Source: Desulfobulbus oligotrophicus (lineage in GTDB: Bacteria > Desulfobacterota > Desulfobulbia > Desulfobulbales > Desulfobulbaceae). Taken from it: a stretch of 64,000 nt of DNA. How positions within the stretch are numbered: the stretch's first letter is position 1; every line of letters starts with the position of its first letter. Location of the stretch: contig NZ_CP054140.1 in assembly GCF_016446285.1 (NCBI RefSeq), positions 1,407,501 to 1,471,500 of the forward strand. The letters are read 5' to 3'. The position numbers and the translations under genes are program-made. A model generated the notes under the pieces. It ran no database searches and was not told the origin of the DNA. It saw only the letters and a program-made list of their open reading frames with translations. Positions 17,545 through 26,983 of this stretch are shown piece after piece.

Positions 17545-18678
17545 ATGCACCAGGATGTTGAAGACTGGCTGACCTTATCGTTTCTTCCCGGTTTGGGATG
17601 CACCCTGATTAACTATCTGGTTGAGCAGTTGGGGACGCCCGGTGATGTTTTTTCCAGGCCGGATCAGGTTGCCTCGTTACCCCGGTACGGGACACGTTTG
17701 TCAACGCTGTTGAACAGTAAAAAGCAGCTGCGTGCGGCAAGAACCCGTGCTCAGGAAGAGTTGGAGTTGATCGCGAAAGCTGATGTGCAGCTCCTGGTGC
17801 CGCCTTCTCCGCAATATCCTGCTGCCCTGTATGCATTTCCTGATCGCCCGGTGCTGCTGTACTGTCGTGGTAACATCGACGTCTTGCAGCAACGTTCAGT
17901 TGCTGTTGTCGGCTCTAGAAATGCCACCGATTATGGAAGACGCGTGGCGATGAAGCTGGCCGGTGATTTGGCCTCTGCAGGGCTTACCGTTGTATCGGGT
18001 GCGGCGTATGGAATTGATGCGGCCGCTCATCATAGTGCCCTGGCAGCGACCGGCGCAACCGTTGCTGTTCTGGGCTGTGGACTCGATGTGGTGTATCCCC
18101 GGGCCCATGCAGACCTGTTTGGTAAAATTAGTGCACAAGGCCTGTTGCTCAGCGAGTACCCTTTAGGGACACAACCTGAAGGGTTTCGCTTCCCGGCGCG
18201 CAATCGGATCATCAGCGGGCTGGTTGAAGGAGTCGTTGTGGTTGAGGCCACTGAAAAGTCGGGATCTTTGATCACTGCCAGGTTGGCCCTGGATCAGGGA
18301 AAGGAGGTCTTTGCCGTTCCCGGCCGGATTGATTCACCAAGGAGCGCTGGAACCCACCGCCTGATTCAGCAGGGTGCGCATCTTGTTCACACTGTTGATG
18401 ATATTTTGCTCGGCCTTTCCTGGAATCAACACAGCGGCACTCCCCGTTCCAACGAACCAGCGGAGGAGGATGACCACGCCGGCAACGCCCTGACTGCTCA
18501 AGAGCAGGCTGTCCTTGCCCAGATCGACACCTATCCTCGTGATATCGAGACCATAGCAGACCTCACCGGTCTTTCTTTTGCAGAGTTGCATGGCCTCTTG
18601 TTGCAGCTTGAGCTCAAAGGACTGGTCCGCCAGCTCGCAGGACAGCAGTATGAGAGCCTGGAATATACAAACGACTGA
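17545..18678 (+). CDS. dprA: DNA processing protein DprA
   Basis: DprA loads RecA on incoming single-stranded DNA during natural transformation and is conserved even in species not known to transform. The 377-residue protein has an N-terminal SAM-like region and the Rossmann-like core: VAVVGSRNATDYGRR, VVSGAAYGIDAAAHHSAL, FPARNRIISGL and KSGSLITARLALDQGKEVFA. A C-terminal winged-helix segment follows (about 310-370). ATG 17545 is preferred over TTG 17539 two codons earlier. It begins 10 bases after the rpoD stop and is probably cotranscribed. Confidence 0.94.
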   Translation: MHQDVEDWLTLSFLPGLGCTLINYLVEQLGTPGDVFSRPDQVASLPRYGTRLSTLLNSKKQLRAARTRAQEELELIAKADVQLLVPPSPQYPAALYAFPDRPVLLYCRGNIDVLQQRSVAVVGSRNATDYGRRVAMKLAGDLASAGLTVVSGAAYGIDAAAHHSALAATGATVAVLGCGLDVVYPRAHADLFGKISAQGLLLSEYPLGTQPEGFRFPARNRIISGLVEGVVVVEATEKSGSLITARLALDQGKEVFAVPGRIDSPRSAGTHRLIQQGAHLVHTVDDILLGLSWNQHSGTPRSNEPAEEDDHAGNALTAQEQAVLAQIDTYPRDIETIADLTGLSFAELHGLLLQLELKGLVRQLAGQQYESLEYTND

Positions 18679-18775
18679 TCCGCTCACCAAGGTATTGCTC
18701 ATTTTCCGCAGAGCGCTCCGACAGCCTGTTCTGATACCTGCCGGCTGTATAAAATTTTGATAAACAAGGGAAACC

Positions 18776-19456
18776 ATGCGATCGTTGATGATAGCCCCCT
18801 CTATTCTCTCAGCCGACTTTGCCCGGTTGGGTGAAGAGATCAAGGCCGTGGAAATGGCAGGAGCAGATGTTATCCATGTGGATGTCATGGACGGACATTT
18901 TGTTCCGAACATCACGATTGGACCACTGGTGGTCCGGGCTGTACGTTCTGTGACCGACCTGCCGATTGACGTTCATTTGATGATAACGGATGCTGATCAG
19001 TATATTCATGACTTTATTGATGCCGGAGCCGATTGGGTGACTGTGCACGTTGAAGCCTGTATTCACCTGCACCGTACCCTCACCGCAATTCGAGAACGGG
19101 GAAAAAAGGCAGGTGTGGTCCTTAACCCGGCAACCTCTCTCATGACCCTGGAATACGTGTTGACGGAAGTTGATCTCGTTATGCTGATGAGTGTCAATCC
19201 AGGATTTGGCGGGCAATCATTTATTGAGACATCACTGGAGAAAACCAGGCGTCTTCGTCAGATGCTTGATGCCGTAAACCCAGCGATCGGTATTGAAGTC
19301 GATGGTGGTATCGGTCCTGCAACCATAGCAAAGATGGCGGCTGCAGGTGCTAATATTTTTGTTGCCGGTTCGGCAATTTACGGACAGCCGGATTATCAGG
19401 CTGTTATTTCCCAGATGAAACAACTCGCAAGAGATGCCGCAGAAGAGGGGATATGA
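18776..19456 (+). CDS. rpe: Ribulose-phosphate 3-epimerase
   Basis: Rpe interconverts ribulose 5-phosphate and xylulose 5-phosphate in the pentose phosphate pathway. The 226-residue TIM barrel shows [17 protein letters not shown], the catalytic [38 protein letters not shown] and [19 protein letters not shown] precedes ATG 18776. The stop overlaps the pgi start (ATGA), so the two sugar-phosphate isomerase genes are translationally coupled. Confidence 0.97.
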   Translation: MRSLMIAPSILSADFARLGEEIKAVEMAGADVIHVDVMDGHFVPNITIGPLVVRAVRSVTDLPIDVHLMITDADQYIHDFIDAGADWVTVHVEACIHLHRTLTAIRERGKKAGVVLNPATSLMTLEYVLTEVDLVMLMSVNPGFGGQSFIETSLEKTRRLRQMLDAVNPAIGIEVDGGIGPATIAKMAAAGANIFVAGSAIYGQPDYQAVISQMKQLARDAAEEGI

Positions 19457-21045
19457 AAGACTTCACTGCTTTGAGAGCGGTCCATCAGTTACAGGACCTG
19501 GCGAAAAGACCATATGACCTGACATCTGATAATGCGTTAACCGTTCAACGTCTTGAAACCTTTAAGACATCGATGTGTGGGTTTGATCTGCTGTATGCAA
19601 CGCAGCGAGTCGATGAGAACATTCTGAAGGCTTTGCAGGAACTTGCCGATGAGGCAGGGCTGGTTGAAGCGTTGGCGGCAATGCAGACCGGTGCTGTGCT
19701 GAACCGGATTGAAGGCTATGCCAGTGAGGATCGTCAGGTGTTACATACGGCGTGTCGGGATATCTTTACCGAGTCACCAATGGCCGGGGACGCGTCTGCC
19801 AAGGCGCAGCGTGAACTGGCAAAGCTGCAGTCTTTTCTTGATGAGCTGGCGGATGGAACTGTGGTTAATCAGGCGGGACAGCCCTTTTCAACCATGGTGC
19901 AGGTTGGTATCGGTGGTTCAGATCTTGGGCCCAGGGCGATCTGCCTGGCGCTGAAGGCATACAGTCTGCCGGGCCGTTCTGCACAGTTTATTGCCAATGT
20001 TGATCCTGATGACGCGGCCGAGGTGTTGCAGGAGTTGGACCTGTCGACAACTTTGTTCAATATTGTGTCAAAAAGCGGAACCACCTTGGAGACCTTGACC
20101 AATGAACAGCTGATTCGCGATTCCCTGATAAAGGCCGGTCTTGACCCGGCACATCATGTGTTGGCAGTAACCGGTGAGGGAAGCCCCATGGATGATCCCA
20201 GCCGTTATTTACGATCCTTTTACATGGAAGACTATATTGGCGGCCGTTACTCTGCCACTTCAATGGTTGGTGTTGTCACATTAGGGTTTGTACTGGGTTT
20301 TGCAGCAGTTATGGAGTTCCTGAAAGGAGCGCACGAAGTGGACCGCGCTGCCCTGCAACCTGCTGTTCGCTCGAACATTCCACTGCTGCTCGCTCTGTTG
20401 GGGATCTGGAATCATAATTTTCTTGGGTATCCCACGGTGGCAATCTTGCCGTACAGCCAGGCACTGTCACGTTTCCCGGCACATCTGCAACAGTGCGACA
20501 TGGAGAGTAATGGTAAATCTGTCACCCGGCAAGGGAGAGAGGTCGCTTGGAAAACCGGTCCCGTGGTCTGGGGAGAACCCGGGACCAACGGGCAACATGC
20601 CTTTTACCAGTTGATCCATCAGGGAACAGAGGTGGTACCGGTTGAATTTATCGGCTTTCGTCAGAGCCGATACGGTGTGGATGTCATGATCGAAGGCACC
20701 TCTTCACAACAGAAGCTGGTGGCAAATATGCTTGCCCAGTCTTTGGCTCTGGCAATGGGTAAGGACGACGAAAATCCAGCCCGGCGTTTTCAGGGAAATC
20801 GACCGAATTCAGTGTTGCTGGCGGATCGGTTAACGCCGAGATCGATGGGGAGTCTGCTTGCAATGTATGAACATAAAATTGCGTTTCAAGGATTTTGCTG
20901 GCACATCAACTCATTTGATCAGGAGGGGGTGCAGTTAGGCAAAGTTCTTGCTCAACAGCTTTTATCGATTCTTACCCAACCAGACAACCAGTATGGAGAA
21001 GAGGTGTTGGGGAAACAGATGCTCCGCATAGCCGGTTTGTACTGA
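19453..21045 (+). CDS. pgi: Glucose-6-phosphate isomerase
   Basis: Pgi interconverts glucose 6-phosphate and fructose 6-phosphate. The 530-residue protein has two SIS-type domains. Visible motifs are [18 protein letters not shown], the SIS loop [30 protein letters not shown], the [11 protein letters not shown] region, and [20 protein letters not shown] with the catalytic Glu-Gly-Gln-His block. Start ATG 19453 overlaps the rpe stop by four bases. The gene is followed by a 220-base spacer and then dsrA. Confidence 0.96.
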   Translation: MKDFTALRAVHQLQDLAKRPYDLTSDNALTVQRLETFKTSMCGFDLLYATQRVDENILKALQELADEAGLVEALAAMQTGAVLNRIEGYASEDRQVLHTACRDIFTESPMAGDASAKAQRELAKLQSFLDELADGTVVNQAGQPFSTMVQVGIGGSDLGPRAICLALKAYSLPGRSAQFIANVDPDDAAEVLQELDLSTTLFNIVSKSGTTLETLTNEQLIRDSLIKAGLDPAHHVLAVTGEGSPMDDPSRYLRSFYMEDYIGGRYSATSMVGVVTLGFVLGFAAVMEFLKGAHEVDRAALQPAVRSNIPLLLALLGIWNHNFLGYPTVAILPYSQALSRFPAHLQQCDMESNGKSVTRQGREVAWKTGPVVWGEPGTNGQHAFYQLIHQGTEVVPVEFIGFRQSRYGVDVMIEGTSSQQKLVANMLAQSLALAMGKDDENPARRFQGNRPNSVLLADRLTPRSMGSLLAMYEHKIAFQGFCWHINSFDQEGVQLGKVLAQQLLSILTQPDNQYGEEVLGKQMLRIAGLY

Positions 21046-21099
21046 ATCGCAGTCAGGTATTGCGGGGTTTTATGGCAGAGCAGAAGCCGGTTAATTTTG

Positions 21100-21128
21100 T
21101 TGACAAAGATGTGGCGGACGTTTATGCT
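21100..21128 (+). promoter_or_regulatory. Candidate promoter of the dsr cluster
   Basis: TTGACA (21100-21105) and TATGCT (21123-21128) are 17 bases apart and lie 138 bases before the dsrA ATG. The -35 is perfect and the -10 matches four of six positions. No operator-like repeat was recognised in the rest of the 21046-21265 spacer. Confidence 0.5.
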
Positions 21129-21265
21129 CTGTGTTCTGAATGACCATTCAATATGGTGTTGTGCGTTCCTGCCTTTAATGACGTGCTTTTTTGACGTGTA
21201 GTTACTGTTCAGGCCGCTTGAGTGGGCAGGTACTTTTAATCACATACTCTCTAGGAGGAACCCTG

Positions 21266-22555
21266 ATGGCAAAGCATGAAACGCCTCTATTGGATCAATT
21301 GGAATCTGGTCCGTGGCCGAGTTTCGTCACCGATCTTAAAGAGCAGGCTGCCACAAAGCCTGAATGTTGGGACATTCTTGGTCAGCTTGAACTGTCCTAC
21401 AAGGATCGGATCACCCATTGGAAGCATGGTGGTATTGTAGGTGTTTTCGGGTACGGTGGCGGGATCGTCGGCCGATATTCAGATGTCCCGGAAAAATTTC
21501 CTGGTGTAGAGCACTTTCATACTGTTCGTGTTGCTCAACCGTCAGGCATGTACTACACAACCAAAAACCTTCGTGACTTGATGGATCTGTGGGAGAAGTA
21601 TGGCTCCGGCGTGACCAATATTCACGGCTCCACCGGTGACCTCATTTTCCTTGGAACGCGCACCGAGAATCTCGAGCCGTTGTTCTGGGATCTGACACAT
21701 GATTTGGGACAGGACCTCGGCGGCTCGGGCTCCAACCTGCGTACCCCCTCTGCTTGTCTTGGTGAGTCTCGTTGCGAATGGTCTCTGTACGATGCTCAGG
21801 AGGCCTGTCACCAGCTGACAATGATGTATCAGGATGAAATTCACCGTCCGGCCTTCCCCTATAAGTTTAAATTTAAGTTTTCCGGCTGCCCGAACGACTG
21901 TGTTGCCGCGGTTGCTCGTTCCGATTTCTCCGTAATCGGCACCTGGAAGGACAATATCCGGATAGATCAGGCTGCAGTTAAAAAATATATCAACAATGAA
22001 GCAGGATATCCGGCCAATGGCGGTGCCCATAAGGGCGGACCGTGGGATGGTAAGTTCGATATCCAGGCGGAAGTTCTTGATCTTTGCCCAACCCGCTGTA
22101 TGTGGATGGAAGGCGATGAGCTGAAGATTAACGATGCGGAATGTACCCGTTGCATGCACTGTATTAACGTCATGCCACGAGCTCTTCGCCCCGGTGTACA
22201 GAAAGGTGCCTCCATTCTTATCGGCGCTAAAGCACCGATTCTAGACGGTGCCCAGTTCTCCACCTTGATTATTCCATTTGTTGAGGTGAGTGCAGAAGAC
22301 GATTTCCAGGGCCTTGTTGATGTTATTGAAAAGGTATGGGACTGGTGGATGGAAGTTGGTAAAAACCGTGAGCGGGTCGGTGAGACCATGCAGCGCGTCG
22401 GATTGCCGACCTTCCTGAGAGTTATGGAGATAGATCCTTTGCCGCAGCATGTGCGAGAGCCGCGTTCAAACCCGTATATCTTCTGGAGAGAAGAAGAGGT
22501 GCCCGGTGGTTGGGAACGTGACATTGTAGAATTTAGAAAGCGTCATGCTGCCTAA
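21266..22555 (+). CDS. dsrA: Dissimilatory sulfite reductase subunit alpha
   Basis: DsrA with DsrB reduces sulfite to the sulfide level, with transfer to DsrC, in the cytoplasm: the terminal step of sulfate respiration. The 429-residue protein has the siroheme/[4Fe-4S] cysteines in SACLGESRCEW and EACHQ, then FSGCPNDCVAAVARSD. It also carries an inserted ferredoxin domain with LDLCPTRCMW and CTRCMHCINVMPRAL. Although the frame is open from 21191, ATG 21266 has a strong TAGGAGG at 21252-21258 and the usual N-terminus MAKHETPLLDQLESG. The reductive-type sequence and the presence of dsrD suggest a sulfate reducer, sulfite reducer or disproportionator. Confidence 0.97.
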   Translation: MAKHETPLLDQLESGPWPSFVTDLKEQAATKPECWDILGQLELSYKDRITHWKHGGIVGVFGYGGGIVGRYSDVPEKFPGVEHFHTVRVAQPSGMYYTTKNLRDLMDLWEKYGSGVTNIHGSTGDLIFLGTRTENLEPLFWDLTHDLGQDLGGSGSNLRTPSACLGESRCEWSLYDAQEACHQLTMMYQDEIHRPAFPYKFKFKFSGCPNDCVAAVARSDFSVIGTWKDNIRIDQAAVKKYINNEAGYPANGGAHKGGPWDGKFDIQAEVLDLCPTRCMWMEGDELKINDAECTRCMHCINVMPRALRPGVQKGASILIGAKAPILDGAQFSTLIIPFVEVSAEDDFQGLVDVIEKVWDWWMEVGKNRERVGETMQRVGLPTFLRVMEIDPLPQHVREPRSNPYIFWREEEVPGGWERDIVEFRKRHAA

Positions 22556-22605
22556 GCTCCGTAAAGAATATCCTTAACGCAATCACTTTATGAGGAGATA
22601 AGATA

Positions 22606-23748
22606 ATGGGTTACGATCCGAAAAATCCTATGGAAGGCCGGATTACCGACTTAGGGCCGCGCTATTACGGTGATTTTTTGCCACCGGTTATTAAAGAGAA
22701 CAAAGGTAAATGGCTCTATCATGAGATCTTGGAGCCGGGCGTACTTGTGCATGTTTCTGAGACCGGAGCAAAGGTGTTCACCGTTCGTTGTGGCTCAGCC
22801 CGTCTTTTGACTGTGAACCGTGTCCGTCTGTACTGCGACATCGCTGATCAACATTGTGACGGCTACGTCCGTTTCACGACTCGCAACAACGTTGAGTTCA
22901 TGGTTGCCAGTGAAGAGAAGCTGGAAGCACTGAAGGCCACCCTGCTCAAACATAAAAATGTTCTGCCGATCGGCGGCACAGGCGCCTGTGTGACCAACAT
23001 CGTTCATACTCAGGGCTGGGTCCACTGTCATACCCCGGCAACCGATGCATCCGGACCGGTTAAAGCAGTTATGGACGACCTGTTCGAGTACTTTGGATCC
23101 ATGGTTTTGCCGGCACAGGTCCGTATCGCGTTGGCCTGCTGCCTCAACATGTGTGGTGCTGTCCATGCTTCTGACATCGCGATTCTTGGTATTCACCGCA
23201 AGCCACCGATGATTGACCACGATCGTATTACCGGTGTTTGTGAGATTCCACTTGCTGTTGCCTCCTGTCCTCTGGGCGCAATAAAGCCTGCAAAGGCGAC
23301 CAACTCGGCAGGCGAGGAAGTGAAGTCAGTTGCAGTCAATAACGAGCGCTGTATGTTCTGCGGTAACTGTTATACAATGTGTCCGGCTATGCCACTGGCA
23401 GACCCGGATGGTGACGGCATCGCCATTCTGGTGGGTGGTAAAGTTTCCAATACCAGATCAGCACCTAAGTTCTCCAAGCTGGTGGTCCCGTTCTTGCCGA
23501 ACACAACTCCACGATGGCCGGAGGTTGTCGCCTGTGTACGACAGATCCTTGTGGCCTATGCTAAGGATGCGAAGAAGTATGAGCGACTTGGTGAGTGGGC
23601 GGAACGAATCGGCTGGGAGAAGTTTTTTGAGAAGGCAGGAATCCCCTTTACTGATAAATCGGTCGATGACTATCGACTGGCGTACGACACGTGGCGTACA
23701 ACTTCACAGTTTAAGTACACCAGCCATACTGCAGCCTACACCGAGTAA
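22606..23748 (+). CDS. dsrB: Dissimilatory sulfite reductase subunit beta
   Basis: DsrB carries the catalytically competent siroheme of the DsrA2B2 complex. The 380-residue protein shows [18 protein letters not shown], the [20 protein letters not shown] block, the siroheme-cluster cysteines in [15 protein letters not shown], and a ferredoxin domain with [32 protein letters not shown] precedes ATG 22606. It follows dsrA by 50 bases and clearly belongs to the same operon. A strong hairpin follows the stop, before dsrD. Confidence 0.97.
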   Translation: MGYDPKNPMEGRITDLGPRYYGDFLPPVIKENKGKWLYHEILEPGVLVHVSETGAKVFTVRCGSARLLTVNRVRLYCDIADQHCDGYVRFTTRNNVEFMVASEEKLEALKATLLKHKNVLPIGGTGACVTNIVHTQGWVHCHTPATDASGPVKAVMDDLFEYFGSMVLPAQVRIALACCLNMCGAVHASDIAILGIHRKPPMIDHDRITGVCEIPLAVASCPLGAIKPAKATNSAGEEVKSVAVNNERCMFCGNCYTMCPAMPLADPDGDGIAILVGGKVSNTRSAPKFSKLVVPFLPNTTPRWPEVVACVRQILVAYAKDAKKYERLGEWAERIGWEKFFEKAGIPFTDKSVDDYRLAYDTWRTTSQFKYTSHTAAYTE

Positions 23749-23761
23749 CGAGGTTAATGTG

Positions 23762-23800
23762 ATGATCGGCCCTGGGATGAACAGGGCCGATCATTTTTGA
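23762..23800 (+). terminator. Terminator-like hairpin between dsrB and dsrD
   Basis: A perfect 13-base-pair stem (23762-23774 with 23782-23794) has a seven-base loop followed by TTTTT. It lies between two genes of the same cluster, so it may act as a partial terminator or an mRNA-stabilising 3' end that lets DsrAB exceed DsrD. Confidence 0.88.
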
Positions 23801-23826
23801 TTTTTTACTATGACGAGGAGCATGTT

Positions 23827-24057
23827 ATGGCACTAAGCATAGAAGAGCTGAAAAAAGCCATCATTGAAAAGGCGAAGAAATCTCCCAAAGCGCAGCTGTA
23901 CATTAAGGATTTCTACGCATGTGATCCTGATACCAAACCCAGAGACATCAAAAAAGTCGCCAATGCACTGGTCACCGAAGGTGAACTGATGTTCTGGTCA
24001 TCCGGTTCGACGACCATGTATGCACGTCCAGACCGCATTCAGAACGAAGAAAAATAG
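23827..24057 (+). CDS. dsrD: Dissimilatory sulfite reductase activator DsrD
   Basis: DsrD is a small winged-helix-like protein found next to dsrAB in sulfate reducers; published work identifies it as an allosteric activator of DsrAB. This copy has 76 residues starting MALSIEELKKAIIEKAKKSP, with the typical AQLYIKDFYACDPDTKPRD and ELMFWSSGSTTMYARP. The frame is open upstream to 23797, but ATG 23827 follows GAGGAG at the right distance and matches the usual length. A strong terminator follows. Confidence 0.95.
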   Translation: MALSIEELKKAIIEKAKKSPKAQLYIKDFYACDPDTKPRDIKKVANALVTEGELMFWSSGSTTMYARPDRIQNEEK

Positions 24058-24079
24058 ATCTTTTCAACTGAAAGGTTGA

Positions 24080-24117
24080 AAGCAGAGACCATTTGTTGGA
24101 TCTCTGCTTTTTTTTTT
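24080..24117 (+). terminator. Terminator of the dsr cluster
   Basis: AAGCAGAGA (24080-24088) pairs with TCTCTGCTT (24101-24109), followed by a run of about ten T. It lies 22 bases after the dsrD stop and marks the end of the operon. Confidence 0.9.
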
Positions 24118-24145
24118 CTGCAGAGTAAGACAGCAGTTAACTTGC

Positions 24146-24886
24146 ATGATCCATTTTCAGACGCACACTGACTCAACAAATCGAATAGCCAGAGAGATGG
24201 TCGCTGCTGGTGCTCCGGCCAGGACGGTGGTTGTCGCCGGCAGTCAGTCAGCTGGACGCGGTCAGTATGGCAGGGCCTTCAACTCACCTCCTGGGGGATT
24301 GTACTTCTCAAGTATAGTCGAGCCGCCCCTTCCTGTCATAAAGATACCCTTGGTTACACTTGCTACAGGAGTGGCTTGCCGTCGCGTCCTTCATGACAGT
24401 TTTGATATTCAGCCAATGCTTAAATGGCCGAACGATTTGTTTCTTTCTACAAAGAAGGTGGCAGGTATTCTATGTGAAAGTATCAGTAGGCAGCACCGCG
24501 ATCCTGCAAGAGTTAAAGTCATTGTTGGTGTTGGCCTGAATGTAAACAGTACAATCGAACAATTTGATCCTGAGATCAGACCTTTAGTTACAACACTGCA
24601 AGAGGAGCTGGGCTATCCTGTTGATTTGAAGAATTTACTTCACCAAATCCTCTCTGCCATTGACAAAAGTGTGAAAGATCTTTCGGTAAATCATAGAACT
24701 GTTCTTGATGAGTGGCAGAGATATGATATGCTTCTGCATAAACCGGTGAAGTACCTCATAGAAAATGAGCAAATCAAAGGGGTCGGTCACGGGTTAACAC
24801 CTGAGGGCTATTATCGGATCTGCGACTATGCCGGACAGGAACACACTGTTATCGGCGGTCAACTTCGGCTGGTCAGTCCCCAGTAG
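24146..24886 (+). CDS. birA: Biotin--[acetyl-CoA-carboxylase] ligase
   Basis: BirA activates biotin as biotinyl-AMP and attaches it to biotin-dependent carboxylases. The 246-residue protein begins directly with the catalytic domain (HFQTHTDSTNRIAREM), so it lacks the DNA-binding N-terminal domain and should not repress transcription. The biotin loop SAGRGQYGRAF, MLKWPNDLFLSTKKVAGIL and VIVGVGLNVN are visible, and a small C-terminal SH3-like domain follows. It begins 28 bases after the dsr terminator T-run and has no strong ribosome site. Confidence 0.92.
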   Translation: MIHFQTHTDSTNRIAREMVAAGAPARTVVVAGSQSAGRGQYGRAFNSPPGGLYFSSIVEPPLPVIKIPLVTLATGVACRRVLHDSFDIQPMLKWPNDLFLSTKKVAGILCESISRQHRDPARVKVIVGVGLNVNSTIEQFDPEIRPLVTTLQEELGYPVDLKNLLHQILSAIDKSVKDLSVNHRTVLDEWQRYDMLLHKPVKYLIENEQIKGVGHGLTPEGYYRICDYAGQEHTVIGGQLRLVSPQ

Positions 24887-24969
24887 TCTTTTTAAGAACC
24901 GGATTGGTTTTTTTTCCTGTAAAGACGTCATCCGTATAATCTGATCGAAATACTGCCAAGCAATACGCC

Positions 24970-25986
24970 ATGAATGATAAAAGGTATCGTGCACTTGTTG
25001 CCTATGAAGCTGCTGACAACACAATACAACGTCGGATCGAACAGAAAGATATAGACTCTCTGCCTGCAGGTGATGTTCTTATCCGGGTACACTACTCATC
25101 ATTGAACTACAAGGATGCCCTCTCAGCCAGCGGTAATCGTGGTGTCACAAAACAATATCCACACACACCGGGTATTGATGCTGCAGGAATCGTCGTAACC
25201 TCAACTGATCCGGCATGGCAAAAGGGCGATCCGGTTATCTGTACGGGCTATGATTTGGGAATGAACATTGCCGGTGGTTTCGGCCAATACATACGGGTAC
25301 CCGGCAGTTGGCTGGTTCGCCTCCCGCCCGGTCTCACACTACTGGAGAGTATGCGATTAGGAACAGCCGGATTCACCGCAGCGCAGTGTGTCTGGCATCT
25401 TGAACGAAACAACATCACTCCTGATAAAGGTCCAGTCCTGGTCACTGGTGCAAGCGGAGGCGTTGGAACTGTCGCTATTGTATTATTACGGGCCATTGGT
25501 TACAAAATTATCGCTGTAACTGGAAAACCCTCCGAGCACGCCTTTCTTACAGGCATTGGTGCCCATACTGTCATGAGTCGTAAAGAATTATTAAAAGATG
25601 CTGATAAGCTGCTGTTGCCGACACGCTGGCATGGGGTGGTTGATACTGTTGGCGGTGCTTTTCTTGCTGCAGCCATTAAGGGCACAGCCTTTGATGGCGT
25701 CGTAACCTGTTGTGGTAATGCGTCCTCCAGTGAGTTGGCGCTTTCAGTGTACCCGTTTATACTGCGGGGTGTTCATTTGATCGGTGTCTATTCAGCTAAC
25801 TGCCCAATGGAAAGGCGAGTACGCATCTGGGAGAAATTAGCGGGAGAATGGAAAATTGACCGACTGGACACCATCAGTCGTCTGGTCAGTCTTGATCATC
25901 TTGAGGTTGAAATGAAGGCCATGCTTGCTGGAAAAGGGAAAGGACGCTGTGTCGTCGATTTAGGAGGAGCTGAGGATGTCTCTTGA
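24970..25986 (+). CDS. NADPH-dependent quinone-oxidoreductase-like protein, YhdH/AcuI (acrylyl-CoA reductase) type
   Basis: This 338-residue zinc-free medium-chain dehydrogenase/reductase belongs to the YhdH/YhfP group, whose members include acrylyl-CoA reductases. Visible are YSSLNYKDALSASGNRGVT, PHTPGIDAAGIV, RLGTAGFTAAQCVWHLE, and the nucleotide-binding VLVTGASGGVGTVAI, then DTVGGAFLAAA. Acrylyl-CoA reduction could matter for propionate or DMSP-type substrates, but that is inference. The last 11 bases overlap kdsD, so the two are probably cotranscribed. Confidence 0.85.
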   Translation: MNDKRYRALVAYEAADNTIQRRIEQKDIDSLPAGDVLIRVHYSSLNYKDALSASGNRGVTKQYPHTPGIDAAGIVVTSTDPAWQKGDPVICTGYDLGMNIAGGFGQYIRVPGSWLVRLPPGLTLLESMRLGTAGFTAAQCVWHLERNNITPDKGPVLVTGASGGVGTVAIVLLRAIGYKIIAVTGKPSEHAFLTGIGAHTVMSRKELLKDADKLLLPTRWHGVVDTVGGAFLAAAIKGTAFDGVVTCCGNASSSELALSVYPFILRGVHLIGVYSANCPMERRVRIWEKLAGEWKIDRLDTISRLVSLDHLEVEMKAMLAGKGKGRCVVDLGGAEDVS

Positions 25987-26947
25987 GTTGGCAAAAGAAG
26001 TGATTGCAATAGAAGCTGAGGGGCTTCTTACTGTTCGTGATCGACTTGGTCATGAATTTGAAGTGGCAGTTGATATTATGATGAACTGTCCAAGTAGAGT
26101 CGTGGTCACTGGAATTGGAAAATCGGGCATTATCGGTCAAAAGGTGGCGGCAACCCTTAACTCTACAGGAACGTCTGCGATATTCCTGCATCCGGTTGAG
26201 GCTCTGCATGGGGATTTAGGCATGGTGACGTCTACGGATGTTGTCCTTGCTCTTTCGTACTCAGGGGAAACAGCCGAACTTAATCGTTTGTTGGGTAGTC
26301 TGAAGGAGCGTCGGATTAAAATTATCGCTCTCTGCGGTAACATTCAGTCAACTCTTGCTCAGCATGCAGAGGTGACCTTGAATGTTGCTGTACCCCGTGA
26401 GGCCTGTTCCCTTGGTTTAGCACCAACAACTTCAACAACAGCAACCCTGGCTCTGGGTGATGCCCTGGCAGTTGCCCTGTTGAATCGGAAACAGTTTCGA
26501 GCCGAGGACTTTCGACGGAATCACCCTGGAGGCAGTTTGGGGGAACGGTTGAAAGTTGCAGTTCGGGAGGTGATGCTGACTGGAGTGCAGGTGCCGGTCA
26601 TCACAGATGACCAATCAGTATCAGATGCGGTGTTTGAATTAAACAGAAAGAACCTGGGGGCGGTAATGATTCAGGATGCAGCAAACAAGCTGGTGGGAAT
26701 CATTACGGATGGAGATATCCGGCGGACGCTCTCCGTTCACAAAAATCTGCAGGAAGTTCATCTGACAGAGGTGATGACAAAAAATCCGGTGGCCATCGGT
26801 GGCTCACTTATGGCTGCTGATGCATTGAGCATCATGCAGCAACGCGAAATCACCGTCTTGGCAGTCACATCTGAACAGGGCTGTCTGGAAGGTATTTTGC
26901 ACCTGCATAACCTGCTGGGTAAAGGAGAATTTAGATTTTTGATTTAA
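25976..26947 (+). CDS. kdsD: Arabinose-5-phosphate isomerase (KdsD/KpsF)
   Basis: KdsD converts ribulose 5-phosphate to arabinose 5-phosphate, the first step of Kdo synthesis for lipopolysaccharide. The 323-residue protein has a SIS domain (VVVTGIGKSGIIGQKVAATL, LHGDLGMVTSTDVVLALSYS, LGLAPTTSTTATLALGDALA) and two C-terminal CBS domains (about 205-320, with VGIITDGDIRR). The start ATG 25976 lies inside the end of the previous gene, preceded by AGGAGGAGC. It converges with the large UEV-like gene. Confidence 0.94.
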   Translation: MSLELAKEVIAIEAEGLLTVRDRLGHEFEVAVDIMMNCPSRVVVTGIGKSGIIGQKVAATLNSTGTSAIFLHPVEALHGDLGMVTSTDVVLALSYSGETAELNRLLGSLKERRIKIIALCGNIQSTLAQHAEVTLNVAVPREACSLGLAPTTSTTATLALGDALAVALLNRKQFRAEDFRRNHPGGSLGERLKVAVREVMLTGVQVPVITDDQSVSDAVFELNRKNLGAVMIQDAANKLVGIITDGDIRRTLSVHKNLQEVHLTEVMTKNPVAIGGSLMAADALSIMQQREITVLAVTSEQGCLEGILHLHNLLGKGEFRFLI

Positions 26948-26983
26948 TCAAAGTCTGTATCTTCGATGTTCAGAGGCATGCCT

